Below, one piece after another: positions 42,938 to 52,600 of a stretch of DNA of 64,000 nucleotides. The stretch comes from Chelydra serpentina (lineage: Eukaryota > Chordata > Testudines > Chelydridae). The DNA lies in NCBI GenBank assembly GCA_037349315.1, contig JBAIAC010000010.1:34760001-34824000 (forward strand), given 5' to 3'. The stretch's first letter is position 1. Each line of letters starts with the position of its first letter. A program made the position numbers and the translations under genes. The notes beneath the pieces are model-generated. The model was not told the DNA's origin and searched no databases. It saw nothing but the letters and a program-made list of their open reading frames with translations.

Positions 42938-44102
42938 ATGGTATTTAAGAACTTGTTCACTTCTTCGCTGGAATAGATGTGCGGTATGGAAGGATTATGG
43001 TGCACATGCACCAGTAAGAGAAAAAAAAACATGAGAGGGTTTCTGTGCAACCACTTTTGCTTGCCTGGGTAGGTTGAGGGGAATGTGCGGATACCATTGT
43101 CCCTAGTGAATACTTCACCCCTGATGTTTCTAGTCCAAACTTTTGTACACCTGTGCAATAAAGATTTAATACCTCATTTTGGTTTCTCTATGTTTTCTGC
43201 TGCAATATAATGTTTTTATTTTATGGGAATGCTTACTGTGAACACAGCAGGAGTCAGCAGTCAGTCTAATTAACATTTTTGTTGCATCCGGGAGGAAGGA
43301 GCTGGAGACAAGGACTTTGTGGGACTTAGGGATGGGGGGTGGAAATGACAGGAGGAGAGGGAAAGGAGTTGTGGCTGCAGAGGGATTAGGCAATGCAGAG
43401 AGGTGGTAGGCAAGCCTTGGATTGTTTGTGTGAGAAAAAAAAATCTATATTTTATTAGCCATTGAAAGAAGGTGGGGGAGGGGGGAAACAGGTGACTACT
43501 TCCTGATCTTGGGGCAGATTAATGTGGTATTTCAACAGACAATGTGGAGGTTTGGAACGGACAGCGCAGGTACCTTGACCACTGAGGAAAAAGAAATGTG
43601 GTGCAGGATTGCCAACACGTAGCTTGTGGGCCATTCCCTGATCACAAGGTTGAAAAACTTTGCAGGAGATCAAGGAGTACACATTCCCCCGCACTTCGTC
43701 TCTCTCTTTTAATAGTGCTAGCTGGAATCCTGTGGCTGAGAGTTAATGGGCTGTAAAAAGAGGTGAAGGGCTTGTATATTTTAGTAGCTGTGGGATTGGC
43801 AGAGAAATGGTCTGTGTTAACAAGACATATTGGGGCACTGTTGAAAAAGGGCAGAGTTAAGGTTGCATGGGCAAGGTTAACTGTGCATTTCTTGGTTTTC
43901 AGACATTTGAGTTTTCCTCAACTCAGCATGCTGCAGGGGGATGATATAGCATAAAGCACATTTTAACTTGCATTAACAATGTTTTGCCATTTAATATAGA
44001 TATTGAAATAGATTTTTAAGGGAGTATAATAGAGGGTTAAATATGTAAAGCAGGTTATGGTATTCGTGTTTAATTTTGCTATCTCAAATGTGGCAAGAGG
44101 GA
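42938..44102. other. Gypsy 3' non-coding region, unassigned
   Basis: Between the reversed LTR element and the 3' LTR. No coding motif seen. Ends with the polypurine tract GGCAAGAGGGA at 44092-44102. Confidence 0.45.
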
Positions 44103-44294
44103 TGTTATGATAGATAGATCCACAATAATGGGTGTCATAGTATGAAAGTATGCTTATATAGAAGGTAGTGTCTAAGAATGTAGAGAACTCTGTTTTCAGG
44201 AAGTGCTTAATGAGAGAGGACAGTAGATGTAGAGGAAAGAATAAAGCCTGAAGGGTTGCAGTGTCTTGGTTCTCTCTTTATTTTTGAGAACTCA
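44103..44294 (+). repeat. Gypsy 3' LTR
   Basis: Starts TGTTATGATAG directly after the polypurine tract and contains AGGAAGTGCTTAATGAGAGA, GAATAAAGCCTGAAGGGTTG and CAGTGTCTTGGTTCTCTC, ending near GAGAACTCA. AATAAA at 44250-44255 can act as the polyadenylation signal. It aligns with the 5' LTR once that LTR's insertion is ignored. Confidence 0.72.
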
Positions 44295-45497
44295 GCTTCT
44301 TAAACATTTCCTCAATTTCCTTTACAGTCTGTCTTTATTTAGAATCTTTCAAATTCTCCAATTCCTCCTAGTTTCTGAACTTTGCAGTCCTAGAGCTACT
44401 TCTGCATTTCTTCTCAGCTCCAGACTTCGAATGTTTCATACCAGAGATGCACAAGATAGTCATAGCAAAAATAAAAGTGCTAAAAATTGAGCCCCTTTCA
44501 AATAATGTTGTTTTATTAAAAATGCAGTGTTTTGCACACAACTGGCTGGTGTCACCAACATTGTCAAGTTCAGTGTAGAATTGTTTCTACTAACTAGATA
44601 GTTGTGGAAATGTTGAGGCAATTTTTTCCTGGTGCATTTTGAGTTTTTACATTACTTGCTACTGTTACAGGGTTTGTATACAGTATCAGTTCTTTTCATG
44701 ACTAACTGAGCCTACACGGTGTGCCCAGGAGGGTTAGCAAAAGCTATTTTGATTTGGTATCTCTCAGGAAGAAGCTGTATTCACAGCTCTGAAGCTCTCT
44801 TTTTGCCCGGCCGTTGCTTTCAATGTGGTGGGAGGAAGTTCTAGGGTTTTCCCCTTACCCTTATCCGTCCCTCATTCCATTTCACTTTGCCTCCCCCATT
44901 CTCTCCCTCTTCATTCGAAGAACAAACGACTTCCTGAGCTCAAACCAGTGCAGTCATGCTTTAAACTTGCGCTCGGGCAGTCCATCGCTCTCTCTCTCTC
45001 ACACACACACACAAGTGGCCCCTGAAATGTGTCTCAACCCCAACCTCCGAGGGACTACTTACTGTACAAAGTGACGAGTCGGTTCAGTGCCCATGAGAAG
45101 TAATTCCTTGACACCTGATCCCAGTAATGCTGTTGTATCCCAGGTTACTAAGACTTTGTTTGAATCACAGATTTGAGACTTTTCATTGAGCTATATATTT
45201 TATCACAGCTGCAATGTATGAACAGCCACACTGTACTAACTTAATTCCTAAGAGTCTGGTTTCAACATATACCGGGTTTAGCATAACCAAGATGGATCCT
45301 CTGAGACAGTCTCTCTCAGGCGGCTGTTCTAAAGTCACACTTAGGAACATCAAAAGCTATTTCCAGGGCATTACAACTGCCTTCAAGAGTGCCATTTCTG
45401 ACTTTTGTTTTGGGGAGGTGAACATCTGGGGTGAAATCCCATCCCCACTTCAAACACTAGCAAAACTCTCATTGATGTCACTGGGGACAGGATTTCA
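44295..45497. other. No recognised gene; (TC)n(AC)n microsatellite
   Basis: Unassigned sequence containing a (TC)n then (AC)n microsatellite at about 44986-45013. Open frames at 44814-45074 and 45214-45615 have no domains; the latter runs into the hAT MITE. Confidence 0.5.
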
Positions 45498-45505
45498 CTC
45501 CCAGG

Positions 45506-45666
45506 CAGAGCCGTCCCTAGGGTATGGCGAATCGGGGCGACTGCTCTGGGCCCCACACTTTGGGGAGGCCTCATGGGCTGACGTGCTTGGCCAGCACGGT
45601 CAGTCCCAGAAGTGACGGATTTGTCATTTCTGCCCTGGGTGCCGCACCCGCCTAGGGACGGCCCTG
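45506..45666. mobile_element. hAT MITE, 161 bp
   Basis: Ends CAGAGCCGTCCCTAGG and CCTAGGGACGGCCCTG are inverted repeats. Flanks CTCCCAGG (45498-45505) and CTCTCAGG (45667-45674) give an 8-bp target duplication with one mismatch. Termini are related to those of the element at 35799-36229. Non-coding. Confidence 0.9.
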
Positions 45667-45674
45667 CTCTCAGG

Positions 45675-46108
45675 CACTAGTTACTGGGCAGTGACCACCT
45701 TACTAATTTCACATTAACCACTGAACAAGTCATTGGATGTTTGCCACTACTGCCCTTGGCTGAATCTGAATCCTGACCTAGAAGTGAAAACCTTTATAGC
45801 CAATTATGAAATGCTGATTCTCAGATATTAAACTCCGTCTTTATTCTCTCTACCTATTGATGAGACAATAACATTTCCCTCCTGACAGCATGAAACACTA
45901 TGTCAAGGGACATTTTTTTAAGATTCAGACAGTTCAAACAAAGCATATAACTTATAAAACTGTATTGGGGTGGAGAAGATTTTTATGGGCTGTGCATTAC
46001 ATGTTTTATTGCCATAACTTTGCTCTGACCACATTATTGAGTGGCATAAACAAAGAATGAGTTACTTAAAAGGTCTTTCTAAACAGCTGGCAATAAAATA
46101 GCAGATTC
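45675..46108. other. No recognisable feature
   Basis: No gene or named repeat seen. Confidence 0.45.
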
Positions 46109-46120
46109 AATTGTTCAAAT

Positions 46121-46333
46121 AAAAACAACGAGGAGTCCGATAGCACCTTAAAGACTAACAGATTTATTTGGGCATAAGCTTTCATGGGTAAAAAACCCAC
46201 TTCTTCATGCATCTGAAGAAGTGGGTTTTTTACCCACGAAAGCTTATGCCCAAATAAATCTGCTAGTCTTTAAGATGCCAGCGGACTCCTTGTTGTTTTT
46301 GTGGATACAGATTAACATGGCTACCCCGCTGAT
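46121..46333. mobile_element. Penelope-like inverted dimer with 12-bp target duplication
   Basis: Two truncated Penelope-like 3' tails joined 5' to 5'. The left copy (46121-46209) is minus sense and the right copy (about 46210-46333) plus sense. Shared blocks, mirrored, are ACCCACGAAAGCTTATGCCC, AAATAAATCTG and GACTCCTTGTTGTT-type sequence. AATTGTTCAAAT flanks both sides (46109-46120 and 46334-46345), so the pair entered as one unit. The left arm lacks the terminal GGCTACCCCxCTGATA block that the right arm keeps. Confidence 0.9.
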
Positions 46334-46350
46334 AATTGTTCAAATGCCCA

Positions 46351-47389
46351 TGTGATGCTGGCAGACCAGATGCCAACTCTTGTCAAGGCTTTAGGCCTCA
46401 GCCAAGCATTGACATTCATTGCTGAAACCAGTATGTTTCACCTGTGTGTTAGCATGATTAAGATGGGTATTGGATTTATAACAATGCGTTTAGACTTTAT
46501 AAAATACTTGTAAGTTGCTGCATACATTAATCTCACTTATATTTTTATTATATGCTATAAGGTAATGGTTAAGTTTTTGCTTTATAACTATAAAAAATGT
46601 TTTATCTGAAACTGTGAACCCAATCAGGAGGGATTGTCTCCTCGCCATCAAGAAGGCCTATCAAAACTAAACGGGCCATTATGGGACATCAAACCACATA
46701 TACTTTGTTAATTGTCCCCTCATACGCATGAAGAGGCAACATGCAAAGGGGCAAGTCCCATTAGCCTGAATTCTGGAAGAAGGAAATAAAAATAGCTGAC
46801 AAGAAAATTTTTCATCTTTTACTGGTTGGACTCGGACAGGACTGGAGCTACGAAACAGAAACAGCGACCCCAAGGGTCAACCTGGGTTGGCCTTAAAAGA
46901 CATTCATAGCTGACAGATTACTATAAATCTGTCATCTTTTAAAACCATAGACTAACTCATTTGTGTATGTGTCTGCCTGCTTTAACCTTATGATAACTCA
47001 TTTATTTTCTTAGTTAATAAGTCCTTGGTTTACTATAGGATTGGCTACAAGCATTGTCTTTGGTGAGAGATCTAAGATACCCAATTGACCTTGGGTAAGT
47101 GATTGGTCTCCTGGGACTGGGAGCAATTTGAATATTTTGTGATCTTTGATGTATAGCAACCATCTATCACTAAGTCCAGCTTGCCTGGGTGGCAAGATAG
47201 ACTGGAATGCCCAATGTTTGAGACTCCATGGTCAGATTGTTATAGTGCGTTAGGAATTCACTCTTGTTACTGGACTGATGAAACCTAATTATAGAACACA
47301 CAACCAGTTTGGGGGGGTCTGCCCTGCTTCTTGACAGCCTGCTCTGAGGTTGACACTCATGGTCATGAGCCACTCTAGACAACATGACA
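46351..47389 (+). mobile_element. Solo LTR, 1.04 kb, retroviral type
   Basis: Starts TGTGATGCTGGCAGACC and ends CAACATGACA. CCCA flanks both sides (46347-46350 and 47390-47393), a 4-bp target duplication of the size made by class I retroviral integrases. A TATAAAT lies near 46922 and AATAAG, a polyadenylation-like signal, near 47015, giving a plausible U3-R-U5 order on the plus strand. No internal genes. I recall the sequence type as a high-copy turtle LTR, but this needs a library search. It inserted one base pair group beside the Penelope-like dimer's target duplication. Confidence 0.7.
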
Positions 47390-47393
47390 CCCA

Positions 47394-48450
47394 CTCTCTG
47401 AACTTTCCTTTCCAAAAGCTTGCCAGTATCTCTACTGACCCCTATCTAATCAGACACTGGATTATCTTCACATATTTATCATCCAAATAGCTTAAATCAT
47501 CTGAAATCTACCCTAATATAACATTTTCAGAGCACTATACAAGTATTAATGCCCAACCCCAATGAAGTAAGTTGCAACTTTAAATGTTCCCATTTTACAA
47601 CTAGAGAAATAGAGGACCAAATTTATTCCTAGTTTAAGCAGTGACAGAGGTAAACCTGAGCAAGGCTGAATCTGTCTCAGTGAGGTTAAGACCAATATTT
47701 TCAGAAATTACCACCGATTTGGAGGGGTATCTACAGCATGATTCTCTGCCATGCTGAGTACCCAGGAATTCAGAGCCTCTGGAAAAAAAGAATCAGGCCA
47801 AAAAGATGGGACCCAAAAATCAGTGGCTACTTTTGAAAGTTCAGCTGCATGTAACTTTCCTAAGGGTCAGATCAAGCTCCAATTGAAGTCTATAGGAAAA
47901 TTTCCACTGGTTTCAGCAGGAGTTGGATCATACCCAGGGTGAATTGTGGCAGAGGCTGGGTTAGAAGAACAGGAACTCCTGTTTTTCAGTCCCATGGCTA
48001 GTCTCCTAAACCACACTGCCTCCTGCTTCACAAATCTTACAAACACAACACACCACTAAGCTTTTTGTTTAAGACACGGGTTTTGCTAAGGTTTTATTGG
48101 GATTTTAAAGTGTTTATGCTTTTTCCATTTGAAGTCTTTTAGTTACTATTAAAACAATCTGAGATTGCTCTGGATGGAATTTAGCATCATCCATTGTCAG
48201 TTTATTCCATAACTTTTGAAATAATGGAGCTTGAGGTAGTTATTCTACCCACACACACACACAGTATAAATTTATCAGTGCCTCTCATCTAACACCTTAT
48301 GAAATTATTCATATTTTTCTTCCAAAACACGCTGCTTTGGCTCCAGGCTGTGTTTTGACAGTCTGCACTTTAGTATGAGTGAGGATAGGCTCATCTTACA
48401 TCGGGACATGAATCCCGTTGTTTCAGCTACAGCAAGTCTTTGTGCAGTTG
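47394..48450. other. Unassigned, with MIR fragments
   Basis: Unassigned apart from the MIR-type pieces listed separately and an (AC)n patch at 48249-48263. Confidence 0.45.
47540..48028 (-). repeat. MIR-type fragments, interrupted
   Basis: Complementary MIR blocks CCCATTTTACAACTAGAG (about 47590) and GGCAGAGGCTGGGTTAGAAG with CCACACTGCCTCC (47950-48022) are separated by about 330 bp of other sequence, as if a MIR had been split by an insertion. Weakly conserved. Confidence 0.45.
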
Positions 48451-48458
48451 AGTTATTC

Positions 48459-48677
48459 CAGTGGGTCTCAAACTTTTTTACTGGCGACCCCTTTCACACA
48501 ACAAGACTCTGGGTGCAACCCCCCTAATAAATTAAACACACTTTTAAATATATTTAACACCATTATAAATGCTGGAGGCAAGCGGGGTTTGGGGTGGAGG
48601 TTGACAGCTCGCAACACCCCATGTAATGACCTCATGACTCCCTGAGGGGTCCCGACCCCCCAGTTTGAGAACCCCTG
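48459..48677. mobile_element. hAT MITE, 219 bp
   Basis: Ends CAGTGGGTCTCAAACTTTTT and GTTTGAGAACCCCTG, with mirrored GGCGACCCC / GGGGTCCCGACC just inside. AGTTATTC flanks both sides exactly (48451-48458 and 48678-48685), a perfect 8-bp target duplication. Non-coding. A young insertion by the quality of the duplication. Confidence 0.93.
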
Positions 48678-48685
48678 AGTTATTC

Positions 48686-49759
48686 AGTATCTTCACTACT
48701 TGGCTTGTAAGACAACCCTGTGACTCCTGATTAAATTAAGGGCATTTGATGGGTTCAAAGGAAAGATCCAGGTTAGGCTATGCAGCTGATGCAAATCTTT
48801 TTGGTCCTGTAACTAAGATGAAAGGGCTTCAAGAACATGTTATTTCATGAGATTCTGGCACTTCTTGTTAGTTACAAGGTAAGGAATAAATAATTTTTTT
48901 TTGGTGGCATTTCAGTTTTGGCCAAAAAAGAAAATGAAAAGTGCACAAAAATGAAATATTAAACTAAACTTTTTTCCCCTAGCCTCAGAAGTCTGAGGTT
49001 AGGATAATATTTCAGACCATTCTTAATCTACTGGAGAACCATTAAAATAAGCTGAACACAAGTGATTAAATTTTTACAGGGTGAGCCTAGCTTTCAAAAG
49101 GTCTTCAAATCCTGACCCGAGCCTGGTTTCCTCCCAGATGGAAAAAAAAATCCCTGGATTTTTAGTCCAGGGATAATTAAATCTCTAGGTACAGCAAGGC
49201 ATGCTGGGAAAGTTGCCAGGGAAGTGTAAAAATCAGTCTTTCCTCAGACCAGACAGGCTTGAAATGAAATGGTGGCGTCATTGGGTCTCTAGAGGCAAAG
49301 TGCCCTGGAGTGGCTTTGGAAGTGACTAGGAAAGAAGGTGTCTCTTGCTGCATACTGAAAGAGACCCCCTACAGGAAACAGCAGTTGCCAGGAAGACTCC
49401 AGTGCTGGAGTCTGATCAAGACCTGTGAGAGGCTCTCAGCTAATAAGGGAGCTAACAAAGGGAGTAGCCCAGGGGGACTGTGCCAAAGAAGCCTGGGTAA
49501 AGGCTGGGTTGGAGGTGCAAGAGGCAAGCAAGCATAGGAACTTGACCTGAGGGAAAAGTGAAGTGGGATGTCTGAGGACAGAGGGGGCATAAGTTTTATA
49601 ACTGAGAAGCACTATTCTAGACTGGTAGGGCATCAACCTGGAGGGATGAAAGGCAACCAGGAGACTCACAAGATATTGAAAAATCTTGTACAATTTCAAG
49701 TTAGAGAAAAATATCACTTCTCACACACCCTTACCATTCAAAGGCAAGTATTAGAAAGT
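48686..49759. other. No recognised gene; small hairpin
   Basis: Unassigned. A short hairpin ATCCCTGGA/TCCAGGGAT lies at about 49151-49173. Confidence 0.45.
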
Positions 49760-49999
49760 TAAGAACAGCCGTACTAGGTCAGACCAGTACTCCATCTAGC
49801 CCAGTATCCTGTCTACCAACAGTGGCAGGTGTCAGATGCCTTAGGGGGAATGAGCAGAACAGGGCAATTATCAAGTAAGCTGTCCCCTGTCGTCCAGTCC
49901 CAGCATCTGGCAGTCAGAGTCCTAAGGACACCCAGAGCATGGCGTTGCATCCCTGGCCATCTTGGCTAAGGTCCATTGATGGACCTCCATGCACTTATC

Positions 50000-51268
50000 T
50001 AATTCTTTTTTTAACCCCATTATACTCCTGGCCTTCAAAAAAATCTGCTAGCAAGAGTTCCATAGGTTGACCAGGCATTGTGTGAAGAAGCACTTCCTTA
50101 TGTTTGTTTTAAACATGCTGCCTATTAATTTCATTTGGTGACCCCAGGTTCTTGTGTTGTGTGAAGAGGTAAATAACACATCCTTATATTCACTTTCTCC
50201 ATATTACTCATGATTTTATAGACCTCTATCATATCCCCCTCAGTCATCTCTTTCCTAAGCTAAACAGTCCCAGTCTTCACTCTCTCCTCATATGGAACCT
50301 TTTCCATTTCCCTAATCATTTTTGTTGCACTTCTCTGTACCTTTCCCCTTTCTAATATATCTTTTTTGAGATTGGGCAACCAGGCCTGCATGCAGTAATC
50401 AAGGGGTGAGCGTACCATGGATTTATGTAGTGACTTAATGATATTTTTTTATCATCTATCCCGTTCCTAATGGTTCCTAACATTCTGCCAGCTTTTTTGA
50501 CTGCTGCTGCACATTAAGCAGATGTTTTCAAAGAACTGTCCACAATGACTCCAAGATCTCTTTCTTGAGTGGTAACAGCTAATTTAGACCCCATCATTTT
50601 GTATATATAGATGGGATGCTTTCCAAAGTGCATGAATTTGTAATCATCAGCTTTGAATTTCATCTGCCATTTTCTTGCCCAGACACCCAATTTTGTGAGA
50701 TCATTTTGTAACTCTTCACAATCAGTTTTTCACTTATCTATCTTGAGTCATTTTATGTCATCTGCAGACTTTGCTACTTCACTGTTTACCCACTTTTCCA
50801 GCTCATTTATGAATATGTTGAATAGCACTGGTCCCAGATCAGATCCTTGGGAAGCCCACTATTTACCTTTCTCCACTGTGAAAACTGACTATTTATTCCT
50901 ACCCTTTGTTTCCTATCTTTTAACCAGTTACTGATCCATGAGAGCACCTTCCCTCTTATCCCAGGACTTGTTACTTTGCTTAAGAGTCTTGGTGTAGGAC
51001 TTTGTCAAAGGCTTTCTCAAAGTCAAAATACACTGTATCAACTGGATCACCCTTGTCTATAGAATTTTGACACCCTCAAAGAATGTGAATAGATTGATGA
51101 CGCACGATTTCACTTTATAAAAACCATGTTGACTCTTCCCCAACAAATTGTGTTTATCTATGTGTCTGATCATCCTGTTCTTTACTATAGTTTCAGCCTA
51201 TTGGCCTGGTACTGAAGTTAGGGTTAGTTTTCTGTATATGCCAGGATCGCTTCTGGAGCTTTTTTTAA
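50000..51268 (-). pseudogene. CR1 ORF2 reverse transcriptase, 3' half (broken)
   Basis: Decayed RT. Starting at the junction near 51268 the minus strand has the (F)KKLQKRSW relic of the KKGSRSDPGNYRP region, then relics of the fingers and palm, including QG/SGPVLFNIF-type and NELEKWV-type blocks at about 50790-50830. The catalytic box at 50757-50768 reads SADD instead of FADD. The C-terminal LVRK/LRRDMTEV region lies near 50210-50300. Many stops. Confidence 0.82.
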
Positions 51269-51274
51269 ATTTTA

Positions 51275-52110
51275 CATGCCAACAATCTGGTTCTGTTTTG
51301 ATTTAGGTTGAGCCCATCCTTCCTGTACAGTCTCCTCCTTTCCCAAAAGGTTCCTCTGTTCCTAATAAACCTAAATCCCTCCCCCCAAAAACCATTGTCT
51401 CATTCATGCATTGGGACCCTGCAATTCTGCCTGCCTAACTGGCCCTGAACATGAAACTGGAAGCATTTCAGCAAATACTACCTTGGAGGTCCTGGGCTTT
51501 AATGTCTTACCTAGCAGCCTAAATTTGGCCTCCAGGATCTGTCTCCTACCTTTGCTTATGTCAGTGGTAACTACATGTATCAAAACTGCCAGCTCCTCCT
51601 CAGCACTGCATATGAATCTATGTAGATGTTTTAAAAGGTTCCCAACCTTTATGCCCAAGCAGGCAATTCACCATCTGGTTCTCTGGTCATCACAATCCCA
51701 GCTATCTAGATATCTAATTATCAAGTCCGCCATTACTATTAACTATCTCTTCCTAATACCTGGGGTCCCCTGCCCCAGAGGGTATCCTAAGTGTGAGAGG
51801 ATACCGTGACATCATCTGGAAGGAGGGTCCCAACTATGGGATTGTTTCCCTCTGCTCCTGCTTGATGTTCTCTGACCCGAACACTTTCATCCTCAACAGC
51901 ACAGAGGCTGTCAGACTGGGAATGGGACCTTTCTCCTGTGTCCCTGAAATTCTTGTTTATGTTCCTCTGTCTCCCTTAGCTCCCCCAGCTCAGCCACTGT
52001 GGCCACAAGAGTCCATACTCTGTCTCTGACACCAGGAGTTGCTTGCACTGAATGCACACACATGCCACCTGCCCACGAATCAGGTAATCGTACATGCTGC
52101 ATTCAGTGCA
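51275..52110 (-). pseudogene. CR1 ORF1 remnant: zinc finger and SGNH esterase
   Basis: CR1 ORF1 encodes an RNA-binding protein, in some subfamilies with a C-terminal SGNH-hydrolase esterase. Here the minus strand shows, from 52110 downwards, a C4-type finger (CTECSMYDYLIRGQVACVCI with QCK, about 52025-52105), then in another frame a Leu/Glu-rich probable coiled coil (VATVAELGELRETEEHKQEF), then the esterase block at 51404-51658: LIHVVTTDISKGRRQILEA, where the family usually has VGTNDI, and KTLKPRTSKVVFAEMLPV. Near 51310-51330 a DGLNLN stretch corresponds to the DGLHLN box, so the catalytic His is replaced by Asn. Frameshifts separate the domains. The esterase assignment is by motif and order, not by a database search. 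Confidence 0.72.
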
Positions 52111-52600
52111 ATAAACCAGATAGCCCCCACTCTGCTGCTGGACTTCTGCTGGCATTATTTTTTACTCTTGCATGGTTTCTTGTTTGGTTGGAGAGGGGTT
52201 ATTGGCCTAAGTTTAAAATATGTTAGATATATCTGGCACTCACGTTCTCTCTCTAAACTCTCTTGCAAAACTCCTCTGGTTGCTAGCTTCTCTGGTCGCT
52301 TAAGAGGTGGCTTTTTAAACCCCTGTTCTCCCGGACACCCCCTTGTCAAGGGATTCTGAAGGGGTTAGGAATCAAAGGATAGCAGGCTAGAGCCTCATTA
52401 AGAAGTTCTCAGCCTCGCCTAGCCGGCCACTTGGCTCAGCACACAGCGCCCAAAACAGACCACACTATAAACTTTGATGAAGCAGGCACATGGCAAACAA
52501 GGAAGCACACAAACAAACAACAAAGTCACCCCAGTGGCCACGTAGTCACTCCTCCTTCACTTGGAAAACGCCCTTGCAAAACTCTCTCACTCTCTCTTTA

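Larger units (their letters stand above)
34853..44294 (+). mobile_element. Ty3/Gypsy LTR retrotransposon, decayed and nested
   Basis: Plus-strand element bounded by LTRs that share TGTTAYGATAG starts, an AGTGCTT(G/A)ATGAG block and the AAAGCCTGAA block near their ends. Internally there are gag-like sequence with a CCHC remnant, a protease active-site relic, RT, RNase H and integrase blocks in Gypsy order. A polypurine tract GGCAAGAGGGA (44092-44102) abuts the 3' LTR. The length is inflated by at least three insertions (34960-35620, 35799-36229, about 40960-42937). No clear target duplication remains. All frames are heavily broken. Confidence 0.8.
49760..52600 (-). mobile_element. CR1 LINE with ORF1 and 3' ORF2, internally deleted
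   Basis: Minus-strand CR1. The 3' tail (complement AAGAACAGCCGTACTAGGTC, AGACCAGTACTCCATCTAGC) is at 49760. ORF2 RT and 3' UTR span 49760-51268. An abrupt switch to ORF1 sequence follows at about 51268-51275, and ORF1 plus a presumed 5' UTR extend to about 52600. The endonuclease and N-terminal RT parts of ORF2 are missing. The 3' tail type matches the plus-strand CR1 at 6640-8986. Confidence 0.85.

Noticed and set aside
46351..47389. Considered as a full endogenous retrovirus
   Set aside because: Only a single LTR-like unit with 4-bp duplication is present; there is no gag, pol or env sequence between its ends.
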